Of a stretch of 64,000 bases of DNA, positions 15,745 through 24,202 are shown one piece after another (within the stretch, counting starts at the first letter, position 1; the number at the start of each line of letters is the position of its first letter). Location: positions 5,429,501 to 5,493,500 of the forward strand of contig NZ_CP087190.1 in assembly GCF_024749165.1 (NCBI RefSeq), in the 5' to 3' direction. This stretch comes from Pseudomonas sp. B21-023 (GTDB lineage: Bacteria > Pseudomonadota > Gammaproteobacteria > Pseudomonadales > Pseudomonadaceae). The notes under the pieces were generated by a model. It was not told the DNA's origin. It saw only the letters and a program-made list of their open reading frames with translations, and ran no database searches. Made by a program: the position numbers and the translations under genes.

Positions 15745-17536
15745 GTTCAGCGCCACCCAGGCGGTGGCCGCCGGGACCGATTTCGCCGAGCTGAAGGTCG
15801 GCGAACAGGGTGTGTTCTGGAACGAGTTCCGGCCCGCCGATGGCGCCTGCCGCATCTGGCATTGGCTCGACCACCAGGCTCGCTGCCTGACCCCGGACGG
15901 CTACAGTGTGCGCAGCCGGGTCTATGAATACGGTGGCGGCAGCTTTTGCCTCGGTGGCGACGGGCTGGTGTTCGTCAACGAACAGGACCAGCAAGTCTAC
16001 ACCCAGGGTTTCGACGGCAGCCCCCCGCGTCCGCTCAGCCACGCCGGCGATTGTCGCTACGGCGATGTCCAGTGGCATGCCGGCCAGGTGCTGGCCGTCG
16101 AGGAACGCCATGCCCAACAGGTCGAGCATCGCCTGGTCAGCCTCGCGGCGGGTCATCGGGAAGTCCTGGCCGAAGGCGCCGACTTCTACGCCTCGCCAAC
16201 GCTGAGCCAAGATGGCTGCCGCCTGGCCTGGATCGAATGGGACCGCCCGGCGCAACCCTGGACCGTTACCCGGCTGATGTGTCGCGAGCGCGCCCCGTCC
16301 GGTGCCTGGGGAACGGCACGCTGCATCGCCGCGCAGGACGAATCGTTGCAGCAGCCGCGCTTCGATGAGCAGGGCCGCTTGCACTGCCTGTCCGACCGCG
16401 AGGGTTTCTGGCAGCCTTGGGCCGAACTCGACGGGGGCTGGCAACGCCTCCCAGCAGCGGCCGCCGATCATGCCACCGCGCCCTGGCAACTGGGCGCCAG
16501 CACCTGGCTGGCCCTCGGCCCCACCAGCTACCTGGCCAGCTGGTTCGAGAACGGCTTCGGCCAACTGGGGTTGCGCCGTGACACTGGCGAAGTGGAGCGT
16601 TATGCCAGTGCATACACACGGTTCCGTAGCCTGGCCTTGGACAACGAGCGCATCTATGCAGTGGCCGCCTCGCCGATCAGCCCACCGGCGGTGATCGCCA
16701 TCGACCGGTGCAGCCACGAAGTCGAAGTACTGGCAGGCGGCGCCGAGGTGCTGCCGGTGGAATACATCAGCCGCCCGCAGCCGATCCACTATGCCAGTGG
16801 CGATGGCACGGCCCACGGTTTCTTCTATCCGACCATGCAAGGTGCGGCCGGCCTACCCCCACTGGTTGTGTTCATCCATGGCGGCCCGACCTCAGCCTGC
16901 TACCCGGTGCTCGACCCGCGCATCCAGTACTGGACCCAACGCGGCTTCGCCGTCGCCGACCTCAACTACCGAGGCAGCAGCGGCTACGGTCGCGCCTACC
17001 GCCAGGCGCTGCACCTGCGTTGGGGCGAATGCGACGTCGAGGACGCTTGCGCTGCGGTCAGGCATCTTGCCGAGCAGGGCTTGATCGACCCGACCCAGGC
17101 CTTCATCCGCGGTGGCAGCGCCGGCGGCTACACCACCCTGTGCGCCTTGGCCTTCCAGGATGTGTTCCGTGGCGGCGCCAGCCTGTACGGCGTCAGCGAC
17201 CCCGAGGCGCTGGGCCGGGCCACCCACAAGTTCGAAGGCGACTACCTGGACTGGCTGATCGGCGACCCGCAGCGCGATGCCGAACGGTATCGCCAGCGCA
17301 CACCATTGCTGCACGCCGGGCGGATCAAGGTACCGGTGATTTTCTTCCAGGGTGAGCTGGATGCGGTGGTGGTACCGGAGCAGACACGCTTGATGCTCGA
17401 GGCCCTACAGGCCAATGGCATCCAAGCCGAGGGGCATTTTTATGCGGGCGAGCGGCATGGGTTCCGCCAGGCGGCGAATCTGGCGCATGCGCTCGACTCA
17501 GAGTGGAAGTTCTACTGCCGGCTGCTTGGCCGGTAG
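15710..17536 (+). CDS. S9 prolyl-oligopeptidase-family peptidase of the PQQ cluster
   Basis: A 608-residue serine peptidase: an N-terminal beta-propeller (about residues 20-350) and a C-terminal alpha/beta hydrolase with Ser470 in GGSAGGY, Asp551 in GELDAVV and His583 in GERHGF. It overlaps pqqE by 35 nt (20 nt if the ATG at 15725 is used), so it belongs to the pqq operon. Fluorescent pseudomonads have a peptidase called PqqM at this place, and this is probably the same gene. Its role in PQQ maturation is unclear: it could remove leftover PqqA residues or act on other peptides. Confidence 0.88.
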   Translation: MSATPMSLPAAEFSATQAVAAGTDFAELKVGEQGVFWNEFRPADGACRIWHWLDHQARCLTPDGYSVRSRVYEYGGGSFCLGGDGLVFVNEQDQQVYTQGFDGSPPRPLSHAGDCRYGDVQWHAGQVLAVEERHAQQVEHRLVSLAAGHREVLAEGADFYASPTLSQDGCRLAWIEWDRPAQPWTVTRLMCRERAPSGAWGTARCIAAQDESLQQPRFDEQGRLHCLSDREGFWQPWAELDGGWQRLPAAAADHATAPWQLGASTWLALGPTSYLASWFENGFGQLGLRRDTGEVERYASAYTRFRSLALDNERIYAVAASPISPPAVIAIDRCSHEVEVLAGGAEVLPVEYISRPQPIHYASGDGTAHGFFYPTMQGAAGLPPLVVFIHGGPTSACYPVLDPRIQYWTQRGFAVADLNYRGSSGYGRAYRQALHLRWGECDVEDACAAVRHLAEQGLIDPTQAFIRGGSAGGYTTLCALAFQDVFRGGASLYGVSDPEALGRATHKFEGDYLDWLIGDPQRDAERYRQRTPLLHAGRIKVPVIFFQGELDAVVVPEQTRLMLEALQANGIQAEGHFYAGERHGFRQAANLAHALDSEWKFYCRLLGR

Positions 17537-17569
17537 GGCAAAACATAGCTTCAGGCTTCAATTGCAACG

Positions 17570-17600
17570 GCGTGGGAGCGGCGGTGCGCCGATCCCACGC
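17570..17600. repeat. REP-like inverted repeat after the pqq operon
   Basis: GCGTGGGA and TCCCACGC form an 8-bp perfect stem around a GC-rich loop with its own CGGCG/CGCCG pairing. The GTGGGAGCGG core resembles the repetitive extragenic palindromes common in P. putida. It may also end the pqq transcript. Confidence 0.45.
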
Positions 17601-17629
17601 TGATCATGCTTGCAGCGCGGTCTATGCGC

Positions 17630-17788
17630 TCAGCGCTTGGCAATGATGTACACCGCGTGCACGATCCCGGGGATGTAACCCAGCAAGGTCAGCAGGATGT
17701 TCAGCCAGAACGCGCCACCGAACCCTACCTGGAGGAAAACGCCCAGCGGCGGCAGGAGGATGGCGATGATGATGCGGATGAAGTCCAT
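17630..17788 (-). CDS. YqaE/Pmp3-family small membrane protein
   Basis: A 52-residue hydrophobic protein of the UPF0057/Pmp3 family with two membrane helices (about residues 4-22 and 29-47) and the family signatures LLPPLGVFL and GYIPGIVHAVYII. Members are linked to membrane potential and salt or cold stress. The ATG at 17788 is chosen because AAGGAG precedes it and it gives the usual family length. It is a single gene, convergent with the pqq operon. Confidence 0.88.
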   Translation of the reverse strand: MDFIRIIIAILLPPLGVFLQVGFGGAFWLNILLTLLGYIPGIVHAVYIIAKR

Positions 17789-17852
17789 GCGGTGTGCTCC
17801 TTGAAGGTGTATCAACACAGACTAGCCGTACCTGCCGGAGGTTCCACCGGAC

Positions 17853-17891
17853 AAAAAAACGCCCCTGGCCATGTATTTCAGACCAGAGGCG
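17853..17891 (-). terminator. Terminator of the aminotransferase gene
   Basis: On the minus strand CGCCTCTGG pairs with CCAGGGGCG (one GU pair), followed by seven Ts, about 50 nt after the aminotransferase stop. Confidence 0.8.
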
Positions 17892-17943
17892 ATGCGCAGG
17901 AACGCGAGACGGTTCGTTGAAATTCTGTACGTCGGCTGCCGGG

Positions 17944-19221
17944 TCAGGCCGGCACTTCACGGCGATTGTGCTGCTGGGCATGCAGTCGGGTGAACGCCCG
18001 GGCCAGGCGCAAGAGCATCTCGTCGATGTTGCCCTTGCTCACGGTCAATGCCGGCGAGAAGCGCACCACGTCGGCCTGCGGCGCATTGAGCAGCAAGCCC
18101 TCCTGCAATGCAGCCTCGACCAGTTGCGCCGCGGCGCCCTCGCGCAGTTGCAACCCCCACAGCAGCCCCTGACCGCGCACCTCGCCCTGGCCATAGCGAC
18201 CAGCCAGGCGGCTGAGGCCATCGCGCAGGTGACGACCACTGTCCATCACCTGCTCGAAGAACCCCGTATCCAGCACGGCCTGCAGCACAGCCAGCCCGGC
18301 AGCGCTCATCAGTGCGTTGCCATGGTGGCTGCCTTCCAGTTCGCCCGGCTCGGCGCAGCAGGCACGCCCACGGGCCAGCAGCGCCGCCAACGGCACACCG
18401 CCGCCCAGGCCTTTGCCGAGGGTGATGATGTCGGCCCGCACCCCGTAGGTTTCTTCTGCCAGCAGGGCGCCGCAACGTCCTACACCGGTCTGCACCTCAT
18501 CGAGGATCAGCAGGATGCCCAGCTCACGACACAACTGCTCGACACCCTGGAGGTACTCGCGGGTGGCCGGAATCACGCCGGCTTCGCCCTGGATCGGCTC
18601 AAGCATGATTGCCACGGTGCGCGAGTCGACCGCCGCATGCAGCGCCGCCAGGTCGTTGAACGGCACCTTGCTGAAGCCCGGCAAGCCGGGCTCGCAACGA
18701 TTGCATGGCAGCGGGTCGGAAGCCGACAACGCCCCGAGCGTGCGCCCATGGCAGCCGTGGCTGGCGGTAATGATGTGATAGGCGCCGTTGCGGTGCAGTT
18801 GGCCCCATTTGCGCGCCAGTTTGATCGCACCCTCGCAGGCCTCGGCGCCACTGTTGAGCAGGTAGGCCTGATCACTACCAGTGCGCTGGCACAGCAGCTC
18901 GACCAGGTTCAGCAGGCCGCGGCTGTGGTAGCCCGCGCCGGGATTGACCAACGCCTGGGCCTGGTCGCCCAGGGCCTTGACCAGCACGCTCGGGCTGTGA
19001 CCCAGGCTGTTCACCGCACAACCCTGGGTGAAGTCCAGGTAGGCGTGCCCTTCGTCATCCCACAACCACGATCCCTGACCGCGCACGAACACGTGCGGCG
19101 CACGTTCGATGCTGGGCATCAGCCGCTCGCGGGAGCACTGCGCGGCGGCCGGCACGCTCACCAAGGCACGCTTGGGCTCGGCGACGGCGGGTGCCGAACG
19201 GCGCAGGTTGAACAGGTTCAT
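17944..19221 (-). CDS. Class III PLP-dependent aminotransferase (ArgD-like)
   Basis: A 425-residue fold-type I aminotransferase resembling acetylornithine/GABA aminotransferases. Visible motifs: NSGAEACEGAIKLARKW, SHGCHGRTLGALSAS, ILDEVQTGVGRCG with the PLP-contacting Asp, and ITLGKGLGGG with the Schiff-base Lys. It is longer than ArgD (about 400) with an N-terminal extension. The substrate is not determinable. Some fluorescent Pseudomonas pqq clusters list a class III aminotransferase and a regulator as accessory genes, which fits this position. The ATG at 19221 is chosen over one five codons upstream because GGAG precedes it. It is divergent from the LysR gene. Confidence 0.88.
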   Translation of the reverse strand: MNLFNLRRSAPAVAEPKRALVSVPAAAQCSRERLMPSIERAPHVFVRGQGSWLWDDEGHAYLDFTQGCAVNSLGHSPSVLVKALGDQAQALVNPGAGYHSRGLLNLVELLCQRTGSDQAYLLNSGAEACEGAIKLARKWGQLHRNGAYHIITASHGCHGRTLGALSASDPLPCNRCEPGLPGFSKVPFNDLAALHAAVDSRTVAIMLEPIQGEAGVIPATREYLQGVEQLCRELGILLILDEVQTGVGRCGALLAEETYGVRADIITLGKGLGGGVPLAALLARGRACCAEPGELEGSHHGNALMSAAGLAVLQAVLDTGFFEQVMDSGRHLRDGLSRLAGRYGQGEVRGQGLLWGLQLREGAAAQLVEAALQEGLLLNAPQADVVRFSPALTVSKGNIDEMLLRLARAFTRLHAQQHNRREVPA

Positions 19222-19431
19222 CGGGACTCCGGCCAATCACGGTGGTGGGCGGTCAAGGTTCCGGTCTGGCGCCGGAATTGAATATTCTGCCTTGCCTATC
19301 AAAAGTGTTTTTCACCTGGGGTAACAATCGCCGGGATGAGCGCTGTAACCCGTTGGAATACGGCGATAGACTAGGCCTCTGGTCGATTCGCGGCCATTTC
19401 GTTTTCTCAGCTTTTTCGATAAGTATCACTT

Positions 19432-20355
19432 ATGGATTTTCGCCAACTGCGCTACTTCGTCGCGGTCTATGAAGAAGGCCATGTGGGCCGCGCCGCCGAA
19501 CGCCTGTCGCTGTCCCAGCCAGCGCTGTCGCAGCAGATTCGCCAGCTGGAGCACAGCCTCGACCTGAGCCTGTTCGAACGCAGCAACAAACGCCTGCTGC
19601 CCACACTCGCCGCGCATACCCTGTACAACCACGCCGTGCCCTTGCTCGATGGCCTGCAACGGGCCCACGAGGCCATGGGCAATTTCAAGGGCCAGTCGCT
19701 GCGCACCCTGGCCATCGGTGTGCTGCAGACCGTACGGCCAAGTCTGGTACCGCAACTCCTGGAGCGGGTGCGCAAAGCCCAACCGCACCTGGTGGTACAG
19801 ATCTATGAACTGTCGGGGTCGGAGATCGAACGGCGCCTGCTCAACGGTAGCCTGGACATCGGCATCAGCTACCTGCCACCACGCCAGCCGGGGCTGCACG
19901 GCTTGCTGCTGTACGAAGATGAACTGCAGTTGGTCATCCCCCGTACCCACCCCTTGAAAGACTTCAAGAAGGTCTCGATCCGTCAGGCGGCCGAGTTGCC
20001 GATGTTGATGCTTGGCGAGGAGTTCCAGATCCGCCAGATCTGGAAGGCGCAGCTGGCCAGCCAAGGGCGCAGGCCGCAGGTGCAGGCCGAGATGAACAAC
20101 ATGGCGGGGATCCTCGACAGCCTGGCGCACACGGCGCTGGTGACCATCCTGCCGGGCCGGGCCAAGGATGCCGCACAGGACGACCAGGAGCTGCTGTGGA
20201 AGCCTCTCAGCGAGCCACGTATACCGCTGAAGGTAGGCCTGGTGTTTCGTGACGCGCAACGTCAACAGGCCTCGGTCGAGCTGCTGCGTAGCTTGCTGGA
20301 GGAAGAGGCCGAGCCACGCCAGCTGGGTGTTTCGCCGCTGGACGTGCTTGGCTGA
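19432..20355 (+). CDS. LysR-family transcriptional regulator
   Basis: A 307-residue LysR regulator: N-terminal winged HTH (MDFRQLRYFVAVYEEGHVGRAAERLSLSQPALSQQIRQLE, residues 1-60 overall) and a periplasmic-binding-like effector domain. LysR proteins usually control the divergent neighbour, here the aminotransferase gene across a 210-bp gap. The effector is unknown. It ends at the bidirectional terminator that also ends rsmY. Confidence 0.9.
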   Translation: MDFRQLRYFVAVYEEGHVGRAAERLSLSQPALSQQIRQLEHSLDLSLFERSNKRLLPTLAAHTLYNHAVPLLDGLQRAHEAMGNFKGQSLRTLAIGVLQTVRPSLVPQLLERVRKAQPHLVVQIYELSGSEIERRLLNGSLDIGISYLPPRQPGLHGLLLYEDELQLVIPRTHPLKDFKKVSIRQAAELPMLMLGEEFQIRQIWKAQLASQGRRPQVQAEMNNMAGILDSLAHTALVTILPGRAKDAAQDDQELLWKPLSEPRIPLKVGLVFRDAQRQQASVELLRSLLEEEAEPRQLGVSPLDVLG

Positions 20356-20370
20356 AACACGCGCACAAAG

Positions 20371-20394
20371 AAAACCCCGCCTAAGCGGGGTTTT
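20371..20394. terminator. Bidirectional terminator of lysR and rsmY
   Basis: AAAACCCCGC-CTAA-GCGGGGTTTT is a perfect 10-bp stem with a U-run on both strands. It serves the LysR gene on the plus strand and RsmY on the minus strand. Confidence 0.9.
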
Positions 20395-20541
20395 CCAGAC
20401 TGTTTCCCTTCGACATCCTTATCACCCCGCCATCCTGGCAGGAAATCCTTCTTGTCCCTGTTCTATCTTTTCGCGCTTCCTGCGCAACTTCCTTGTAAGG
20501 CGTCCTGCTCTGTCCATTGCGCATCCTGCGCTACGTCCATG
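20371..20541 (-). ncRNA. rsmY: RsmY-type small RNA sequestering RsmA/CsrA proteins
   Basis: Read on the minus strand, this 170-nt stretch carries about eleven GGA motifs (AGGA, TGGA, AAGGAAG). Several lie between pairing flanks such as GCGCAGGAAGCGC and GCGCAGGATGCGC, the loop pattern of RsmX/Y/Z RNAs that titrate RsmA/RsmE. It ends in the perfect terminator at 20371-20394. A GacA upstream activating sequence lies about 67 nt before the proposed 5' end. A GGA-containing 25-nt unit occurs twice (20476-20500 and 20522-20546, 46-nt period). From memory rsmY lies between the LysR (PP_0371) and acyl-CoA dehydrogenase (PP_0370) genes in P. putida. The 5' end is approximate (within about 10 nt). Confidence 0.88.
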
Positions 20542-20598
20542 TAAGAAAGAGTAACCGTGGATCCAATCGTAGGAAAGAGGCGAAACGTCACCACGTCG

Positions 20599-20616
20599 TG
20601 TAAGCCAAAGCTTACA
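20599..20616 (-). promoter_or_regulatory. GacA-binding upstream activating sequence of rsmY
   Basis: TGTAAG-N6-CTTACA (TGTAAGCCAAAGCTTACA) is the full consensus of the GacA box that drives rsm sRNA genes. It is centred about 67 bp upstream of the inferred rsmY start. Confidence 0.92.
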
Positions 20617-20651
20617 AAAGAGGTCCATTCACAAACATGCGCCGCCGACAA

Positions 20652-20700
20652 AACAAAAAGGCCGCCCCCGCAGCCGGATGTATCCGGTGCGGGGGCGGCC
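20652..20700 (-). terminator. Terminator of the acyl-CoA dehydrogenase gene
   Basis: A 12-bp perfect stem (GGCCGCCCCCGC / GCGGGGGCGGCC) has an inner CCGGAT/ATCCGG pairing, with TTTTTGTTTT after it on the minus strand. It lies 38 nt after the dehydrogenase stop and insulates rsmY. Confidence 0.9.
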
Positions 20701-20737
20701 TCGTGCCGCAATCAGGCTGCCAAGCAGCCCGGCGGGA

Positions 20738-22516
20738 TCAGAACTGCGCAGCGTCCAGCAGGTACAGCGACTCGCTACCGGCTTTCACCGACGCCGCCAG
20801 CGAATGGACTCGCGGCAGTAGGCGGGCAAAGTAGAACCGTGCCGTGCCCAGCTTGGCGCCATAGAAGTCCGCATCCCCCTCGCCGGCCTTGGCGGCGCGC
20901 GCCATCAGTGCCCACATGTAGGCATAGGCGACATAACCGAATGCGTGCAGGTACTCGACCGAAGCCGCGCCGATCTCATTGGGGTTGCCCTTGGCCTGAT
21001 CCAGCACCCAGTTGGTCAGCTCGTCGAGCTGGTCGAGGGAGGCTGCCAGGGGCTTGGTGAACTCGCCAAGATCAGCAGCATTGGCTGCGATGAACTGGCG
21101 GATCTCGTCGGCGAACAGCTTGTAGTAGGCGCCACCGCTGGCCACCACCTTACGGCCGACCAAGTCCAGTGCCTGGATACCGTTGGTGCCTTCGTAGATC
21201 TGGGTGATGCGCACATCGCGCACCAACTGCTCCTGGCCCCACTCGCGGATGTAGCCATGGCCGCCGAAGACCTGCTGGCCATGCACGGTGCACTCCAGGC
21301 CCAGGTCGGTGAGGAAGGCCTTGGCCACCGGGGTCAGCAACGCCACCAATTCCTCGCTGCGCTTGCGGGTCGCGGCGTCTTCGCTGTACTTGGCGCTGTC
21401 GAGCTGCATCGCCACATAGGTGGAGAACGCCCGGCCGCCTTCGGTCAGCGCCTTCATGGTCAGCAACATGCGCCGCACGTCCGGGTGGACGATGATCGGG
21501 TCAGCCACCTTGTCCTTGGCCTGCGGACCGGTCGGGGCGCGGCTCTGCAGACGGTCACGGGCGTATTCCACGGCATTCTGGTAGGAACGCTCGGCCGAGG
21601 CCAGGCCCTGGATGCCGACACCCAGGCGCTCGTAGTTCATCATGGTGAACATGGCCGCCAGGCCCTTGTTCGGCTCGCCGACGATATAGCCGACCGCTTC
21701 GTCGAAGTTCATCACGCAGGTGGCCGAGCCCTGGATGCCCATCTTGTGCTCGATCGAGCCGCAAGTGGCCGGGTTGCGCGCGCCGAGGCTGCCATCTTCG
21801 TTGACCAGGAACTTGGGTACCAGGAACAGCGAGATGCCTTTCGGGCCTGCCGGTGCATCCGGCAGCTTGGCCAGTACCAGATGGATGATGTTCTCGGTGA
21901 GATCGTGCTCGCCGCCGGTGATGAAGATCTTGGTGCCGCTGACCTTGTAGCTGCCATCAGCCTGGGGCTCGGCCTTGGTGCGGATGATACCCAGGTCGGT
22001 ACCGGCGTGGGGCTCGGTGAGGCACATGGAGCCGGCCCAGACACCCGAGTACATGTTCGGCAGGTACTTTTCCTTGAGCGCTTCACTGGCGTGGGCGTTG
22101 ATCGACAGGCAGGCGCCGGCGGTCAGCATCGGGTACAGGCCGAAGGCCAGGCTCGAGGCATTGACCATTTCCTCGACCTGGGCCGAGACGACCTTGGGCA
22201 TGCCCATGCCACCGAAGAGCGGATCTCCGCCAACGCCGACCCAGCCCCCTTCGGCATAAGTGTTGTATGCCTCGATGAAGCCCTCCGGGGTGCGCACCGA
22301 GCCGTTGTCCCAGTGGCAACCCTCTTCATCGGCGGCGCGGCTCAGCGGCGCGATGGTCTTGCCGGTGACCTTGCCGGCCTCCTCCAGCACGGCCATCGCC
22401 GTGTCGGCATCGACCGCCTCGGCAAGGCCGGGCAGCTGCGACCAGAGCGTGGCCACGTCGAAGACTTCATTGAGGACGAAGCGCATATCGCGCAGGGGCG
22501 CTTTATATTCAGCCAT
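20738..22516 (-). CDS. Acyl-CoA dehydrogenase (FadE-like)
   Basis: A 592-residue FAD-dependent dehydrogenase making trans-2-enoyl-CoA, of the long form with an extra C-terminal domain. Motifs: GSMCLTEPHAGTDLG (substrate/FAD segment), KIFITGGEHDL, GLAAMFTMMNYERLGVGIQGL, and GGHGYIREWGQEQLVRDVRITQIYEGTNGIQALDL, the ACAD signature with the IYEGT FAD-contacting turn. The ATG at 22516 follows GAGAGGTTG. A close paralogue lies at 24203-26008. Chain-length preference cannot be read from sequence. Confidence 0.92.
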   Translation of the reverse strand: MAEYKAPLRDMRFVLNEVFDVATLWSQLPGLAEAVDADTAMAVLEEAGKVTGKTIAPLSRAADEEGCHWDNGSVRTPEGFIEAYNTYAEGGWVGVGGDPLFGGMGMPKVVSAQVEEMVNASSLAFGLYPMLTAGACLSINAHASEALKEKYLPNMYSGVWAGSMCLTEPHAGTDLGIIRTKAEPQADGSYKVSGTKIFITGGEHDLTENIIHLVLAKLPDAPAGPKGISLFLVPKFLVNEDGSLGARNPATCGSIEHKMGIQGSATCVMNFDEAVGYIVGEPNKGLAAMFTMMNYERLGVGIQGLASAERSYQNAVEYARDRLQSRAPTGPQAKDKVADPIIVHPDVRRMLLTMKALTEGGRAFSTYVAMQLDSAKYSEDAATRKRSEELVALLTPVAKAFLTDLGLECTVHGQQVFGGHGYIREWGQEQLVRDVRITQIYEGTNGIQALDLVGRKVVASGGAYYKLFADEIRQFIAANAADLGEFTKPLAASLDQLDELTNWVLDQAKGNPNEIGAASVEYLHAFGYVAYAYMWALMARAAKAGEGDADFYGAKLGTARFYFARLLPRVHSLAASVKAGSESLYLLDAAQF

Positions 22517-22646
22517 GACAACCTCTCGCTATAAGGGTCGGGGCGGCCCGTGAAGGCCGCGGCACTGGGATGAACGCAGTGTAACCGAACAACTTTTACG
22601 AGACATAGGGTCATCATGCGACCGAATAGTCAGGCATAGTCACGCC

Positions 22647-23933
22647 CTAACTCGCCATGCGCACGGCCCCACGCCGCGACTGCTGACCGAACGTCATGAC
22701 GCAGTTACGCCCCGCGCCCTTGGCGCTGTACAGCGCCTGGTCGGCGGACTTGAGCACTTCCTCGGGGTTGCGGTGCTCGACCTGGCGCTCGGCGACGCCG
22801 ATGCTGATAGTTACCGATACCGTGGTGTTGGCTCCTCCGCCACGGCGCTGGCGACCGGTGGAGTCATCCTGCGGGCGGCTGTTCTGGTCGCGCAACTGGA
22901 TCGCATAGTTGGCGATCATCTCGCGCACCGCCTCCAGGTGCGGCAGGCATTCTTCGGCGGTCTTGCCGGCGAACACCAGGGCGAATTCCTCGCCACCGTA
23001 ACGGTAGGCGCGCCCGCCCCCGGTCACCTTGGACAAGCGGCTGGCGACCAGGCGCAACACCTGGTCGCCGACATCGTGACCATGGGTGTCGTTGAATTTC
23101 TTGAAGTGGTCAACGTCGGTCATGGCGATCACATAGTTGCGCCCCAGGCGCTGCATGCGCTCGTTCAGGGCGCGCCGCCCCGGCAGGCCGGTCAGCTCGT
23201 CGCGGAAGGCCATCTGGTAGGCCTCGTGGGATACCGCGGCGGCGATCATCAGCATCACCTGGCTGCACATGATGTTCAGGGTGAACGGCAGGATGAAGGT
23301 CTTGGGCAGCATCCAGAAGATGCCGATAAGGCCAATGATCTGCGCGGCATGCAACGGCCTGGGCTCACGCAGGTACTGCACCACCAGCAGGATGAACACC
23401 GCCAGGAACAGCGGATAGGCCAACTGGATGAGGCTCATCCACTGGCCATGCAGCGAGGGCCAGCGGATCTCGGCCAACCAGCCCAGCAGGGCCTCTGGGA
23501 AGCTCTGCTCCAGGGCCACCGCCACGCTGCTCACGGCGAACAGCACGGCGAAGCGGGCCAGCAGGTCCTGGGCCAGGTGCGTGCGTTCCTGCCACGCACC
23601 GTACAGGCCGAACAGCGCGGGTAGCAGCAGACAGACCAGGTGGAAGATCACCGCGGCATCCTCGCGGACCCGGCCATTGTCGCGATAGAAGTCGGTCTGG
23701 GTATCGAGCAGGAAATAGGCGATGTAGACCGTGACCATCAGGAACAGCTCGCGCTGGCGGCGGTATACGGCGCAGTAGGCGCCACCCAGCAAAAGCACCA
23801 AGGTGGGTAGAACGTTGAACAGCGATGTGAAGAAGACGCTGAGGTCCCTTACATAGGCTGCCGCAAGCCCTGCCAGCAACAGAATCAGCGAAGGCAGGAA
23901 GTGGCTCGCGCGTACAGCGGATAGACGAAACAA
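22647..23933 (-). CDS. Membrane-bound diguanylate cyclase (GGDEF)
   Basis: A 428-residue protein: an N-terminal half with about six membrane segments (residues 10-230) and a C-terminal GGDEF domain with an intact GGEEF active site (YRYGGEEFALVF). It predicts synthesis of c-di-GMP. The RxxD inhibitory site normally just upstream is absent (VTGG occupies that place), so product inhibition by this route is not expected. The domain has an insert rich in Arg, Gln and Gly (RDQNSRPQDD...RQRRGGGANTT) before the conserved SIGVA. The start is TTG 23933 with CGGAG upstream. It lies between two acyl-CoA dehydrogenase genes on the same strand. Confidence 0.88.
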   Translation of the reverse strand: MFRLSAVRASHFLPSLILLLAGLAAAYVRDLSVFFTSLFNVLPTLVLLLGGAYCAVYRRQRELFLMVTVYIAYFLLDTQTDFYRDNGRVREDAAVIFHLVCLLLPALFGLYGAWQERTHLAQDLLARFAVLFAVSSVAVALEQSFPEALLGWLAEIRWPSLHGQWMSLIQLAYPLFLAVFILLVVQYLREPRPLHAAQIIGLIGIFWMLPKTFILPFTLNIMCSQVMLMIAAAVSHEAYQMAFRDELTGLPGRRALNERMQRLGRNYVIAMTDVDHFKKFNDTHGHDVGDQVLRLVASRLSKVTGGGRAYRYGGEEFALVFAGKTAEECLPHLEAVREMIANYAIQLRDQNSRPQDDSTGRQRRGGGANTTVSVTISIGVAERQVEHRNPEEVLKSADQALYSAKGAGRNCVMTFGQQSRRGAVRMAS

Positions 23934-24150
23934 GGGTAATCTCCGACCCGGCAGATCAATAATGGCATTGTGCCCCTACTTCATCGGCAGTGCACATGAA
24001 TAGATGAATACAGATGCCCGCTTTAACGGCAGATCAGGGGCGAAGCTTGAGACTTTCTCGTTACTGGATGCGACACCCGGTAGGATTATTCCTGTTTGTT
24101 TACACAAGGCCGCTCCTGCAAGGGCAGGCGTAGACAGCAAAAAAGAAGCA

Positions 24151-24186
24151 AAAAAAAACCGCCTACCGGTAAGGGCAGGCGGTTTT
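24151..24186 (-). terminator. Terminator of the second acyl-CoA dehydrogenase gene
   Basis: AACCGCCT / AGGCGGTT form the stem, and a run of eight Ts follows on the minus strand, starting 17 nt after the stop codon. The rest of the gap to the GGDEF gene (23934-24150) holds nothing recognised. Confidence 0.85.
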
Positions 24187-24202
24187 CTTACAACCGGCGA
24201 GC

